Source: Candidatus Gastranaerophilales bacterium (GTDB lineage: Bacteria; Cyanobacteriota; Vampirovibrionia; Gastranaerophilales; Gastranaerophilaceae). Taken from it: a stretch of DNA of 64,000 bases. The position numbers and the translations under genes are program-made. Position 1 is the first letter of the stretch; the number at the start of each line of letters is the position of its first letter. Positions 62,877 through 64,000 of this stretch are shown here, piece after piece. Under the pieces are notes generated by a model. It had not been told where the DNA came from, ran no database searches, and saw only the letters and a program-made list of their open reading frames with translations. Where the stretch lies: contig CAAGGG010000057.1 of NCBI GenBank assembly GCA_900769355.1, positions 1-64,000 on the forward strand, read 5' to 3'.

Positions 62877-63037
62877 AAAAAAGAGCCTTTCGGCTCTGAT
62901 TTTAATTGTTCTAGTTGTTTTAAATAGTGGAACTTCACATACGGCTTAACACGCCAAACTCTCAAAATTGCTTAACTGGTTAGATTTCAGGCATGTTAAA
63001 ATTACGCATTTTTCAATACCCACAATCAAAAATTTGT
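62877..63037 (-). ncRNA. Conserved 3' element, copy 3 (ends in terminator)
   Basis: About 161 nt on the minus strand. It begins at the stop codon of the 63038 gene and ends in GAGCCGAAAGGCTC plus Ts. From GCGTAATTTTAACATGCCTG onward it is almost identical to copy 1, including AACATGCC/GGCGTGTT. Its far end abuts the pseudogene copy of the small island gene. Confidence 0.55.
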
Positions 63038-64000
63038 CTAAGATAAAAGTGCAAAACCTTCTTTCGTTCCATATTTTTTAACATAGCCAATTAAATCATC
63101 ATAAGCATTTAAAAGCTTTTCTTTGGCATCAATTAAATCTGAAAATAATTTATCCGTCTTTTCAAACTCAGGTTTTAAGTCTTTTTCTAAAATTTCTCTT
63201 TGAATTCTTTTAGTTTCTTCTGCTACTTTAGACCAGAATTCGTCTCGACTACCATAACCCTGTGAAATTAATTTTTTTTGTTTTTTGACAAGTTCTTTAA
63301 ATTCGGCAGTTGGTCGTCCTTCAAACAAAGCTTTCTGAATTTCTGCTATTTCAGGATTCATTCTTTGTATTGCTCTAACAGTTAATTCTTGAGATTCCGG
63401 AATTGCTTGTAATCCAAGTTTTGTTTGAATCCCTTGCATTACTTTTAATTCTAAATGTTCAAAATCTCTATGTTTATTTTTTATTATTTCATTTATTTTA
63501 TCCTCAATTCCATTACGAGCTTTGCCAGCAGGAAGTTCTTCTAATTGTTTAAAAAGAGCTGGAAGTTCATCATCTATCGTATATAGAGTTTGTTCATATA
63601 GTTCATTAAACTTTTGCCCTTTATTTGCTCCATATTTATTTAGGGCCTTATTAATTTGCTTGAACATATGAGAATAATCTTGAGGATAATTCCCTGGGCC
63701 TCGCCCGTATTGTTTACTAAAAGACGTTTTTCTATAAATTTTTGAATTTTTTAGTTCTCCTTCAAATACTAATTCCGTATGTCTTGCATTTTTTTCAAGA
63801 CCTGAATTTATATATTCAAAATTTGCTTTTACTCTACTATATGAACCAGTAATATTAGCCTGTTCACTTTTTGCTCTGTTTTTCAATTCTTTTTCTATTG
63901 CACTAAATTCGGAGCTAGAATGTTTATTTGCGTCTACATATTTAGACATTTTATCATACCAAGCTTTGTCAAAATTTTCTCCGATTATCTTTCTAAAATT
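63038..64000 (-). CDS. Partial uncharacterised accessory protein (runs off the window)
   Basis: The frame continues past the ATG at 63949 to the window edge (codons for NFRKIIGENFDKAWYDK), so the start lies beyond 64000 and at least 320 residues are encoded. The protein is hydrophilic and helical, with Lys/Glu-rich stretches (KEKLLNAYDDLIGYVKKYGT near the end) and a polar mid-region KQYGRGPGNYPQDYSHMF. No family is recognised. Copy 3 of the conserved 3' element starts right at its stop codon, linking it to the 46.6-51.9 kb island genes. It may be a cargo or toxin-type gene, but nothing catalytic is visible. Confidence 0.6.
   Translation of the reverse strand, partial: NFRKIIGENFDKAWYDKMSKYVDANKHSSSEFSAIEKELKNRAKSEQANITGSYSRVKANFEYINSGLEKNARHTELVFEGELKNSKIYRKTSFSKQYGRGPGNYPQDYSHMFKQINKALNKYGANKGQKFNELYEQTLYTIDDELPALFKQLEELPAGKARNGIEDKINEIIKNKHRDFEHLELKVMQGIQTKLGLQAIPESQELTVRAIQRMNPEIAEIQKALFEGRPTAEFKELVKKQKKLISQGYGSRDEFWSKVAEETKRIQREILEKDLKPEFEKTDKLFSDLIDAKEKLLNAYDDLIGYVKKYGTKEGFALLS

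Overview
The window is AT-rich chromosomal DNA from a Gram-negative-type bacterium. The best fit is a non-photosynthetic gut relative of the cyanobacteria (Gastranaerophilales/Melainabacteria type). Evidence: a homologue of the cyanobacterial iron-sulfur protein LdpA (22316-23248), a tmRNA whose tag (ANNVIKADFSRAQALAA) resembles cyanobacterial tags, an outer-membrane autotransporter, an MCE protein, and strictly fermentative enzymes such as a four-subunit 2-oxoacid:ferredoxin oxidoreductase. The lineage is inference; no marker gene was compared.

Layout. 0-1 kb: tRNA-Arg(UCU) followed by the 3' remnant of a serine recombinase and a cargo-like gene, which looks like the edge of a decayed integrated element. 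1.5-11 kb: envelope genes (small membrane and exported proteins, a 1346-residue Pmp-type autotransporter, a SpoIID-like protein, MurJ). 11-15 kb: a frameshifted clpB and a UDP-glucuronate decarboxylase. 15.1-20.7 kb and 34.6-41.7 kb: the two halves of an aryl-polyene-like type II fatty acid/polyketide pathway. The first half holds two ACPs, an acyltransferase, a chain-length factor, a KS-dehydratase fusion, a ketoreductase and a second KS. The second half holds a membrane protein, a ligase-dehydratase fusion, a thioesterase, a LolA-like carrier, an RND exporter, a methyltransferase and an LpxL-like acyltransferase. 21-34 kb, between the halves: housekeeping genes (class A beta-lactamase-like, LdpA-like, D-2-hydroxyacid dehydrogenase, RarA, PPIase, diguanylate cyclase, HD protein, GlyA, WecA-like, TyrS, CysE). 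41.7-46.6 kb: TPR protein, phage-like protein, ferritin, amylase-like protein. 46.6-51.9 kb: a very AT-rich accessory island next to the 3' end of tmRNA, with DUF3800, possible ADP-ribosyltransferase-like, YaaC-like and nuclease-like proteins. 52-62.7 kb: tmRNA, purine salvage, RpoZ-like, MCE, Upp, the Vor/Kor operon, a 947-residue coiled-coil protein and GlcD. 62.7-64 kb: a degraded copy of a small island gene and a gene that runs off the end.

Three things set this window apart. (1) Intergenic spaces are filled with a mosaic of short and nested palindromic repeats, and the same repeats sit in frame inside at least three genes, all in the polyene pathway, forming inter-domain linkers. (2) Several genes have a TATAAT-like -10 box exactly six bases before ATG and no ribosome binding site, which predicts leaderless mRNAs. 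The divergent polyene promoter is a 20-bp palindrome whose ends are the two start codons. (3) A conserved element of about 160-177 nt ending in an intrinsic terminator follows three unrelated accessory genes, always in the same orientation as the gene.
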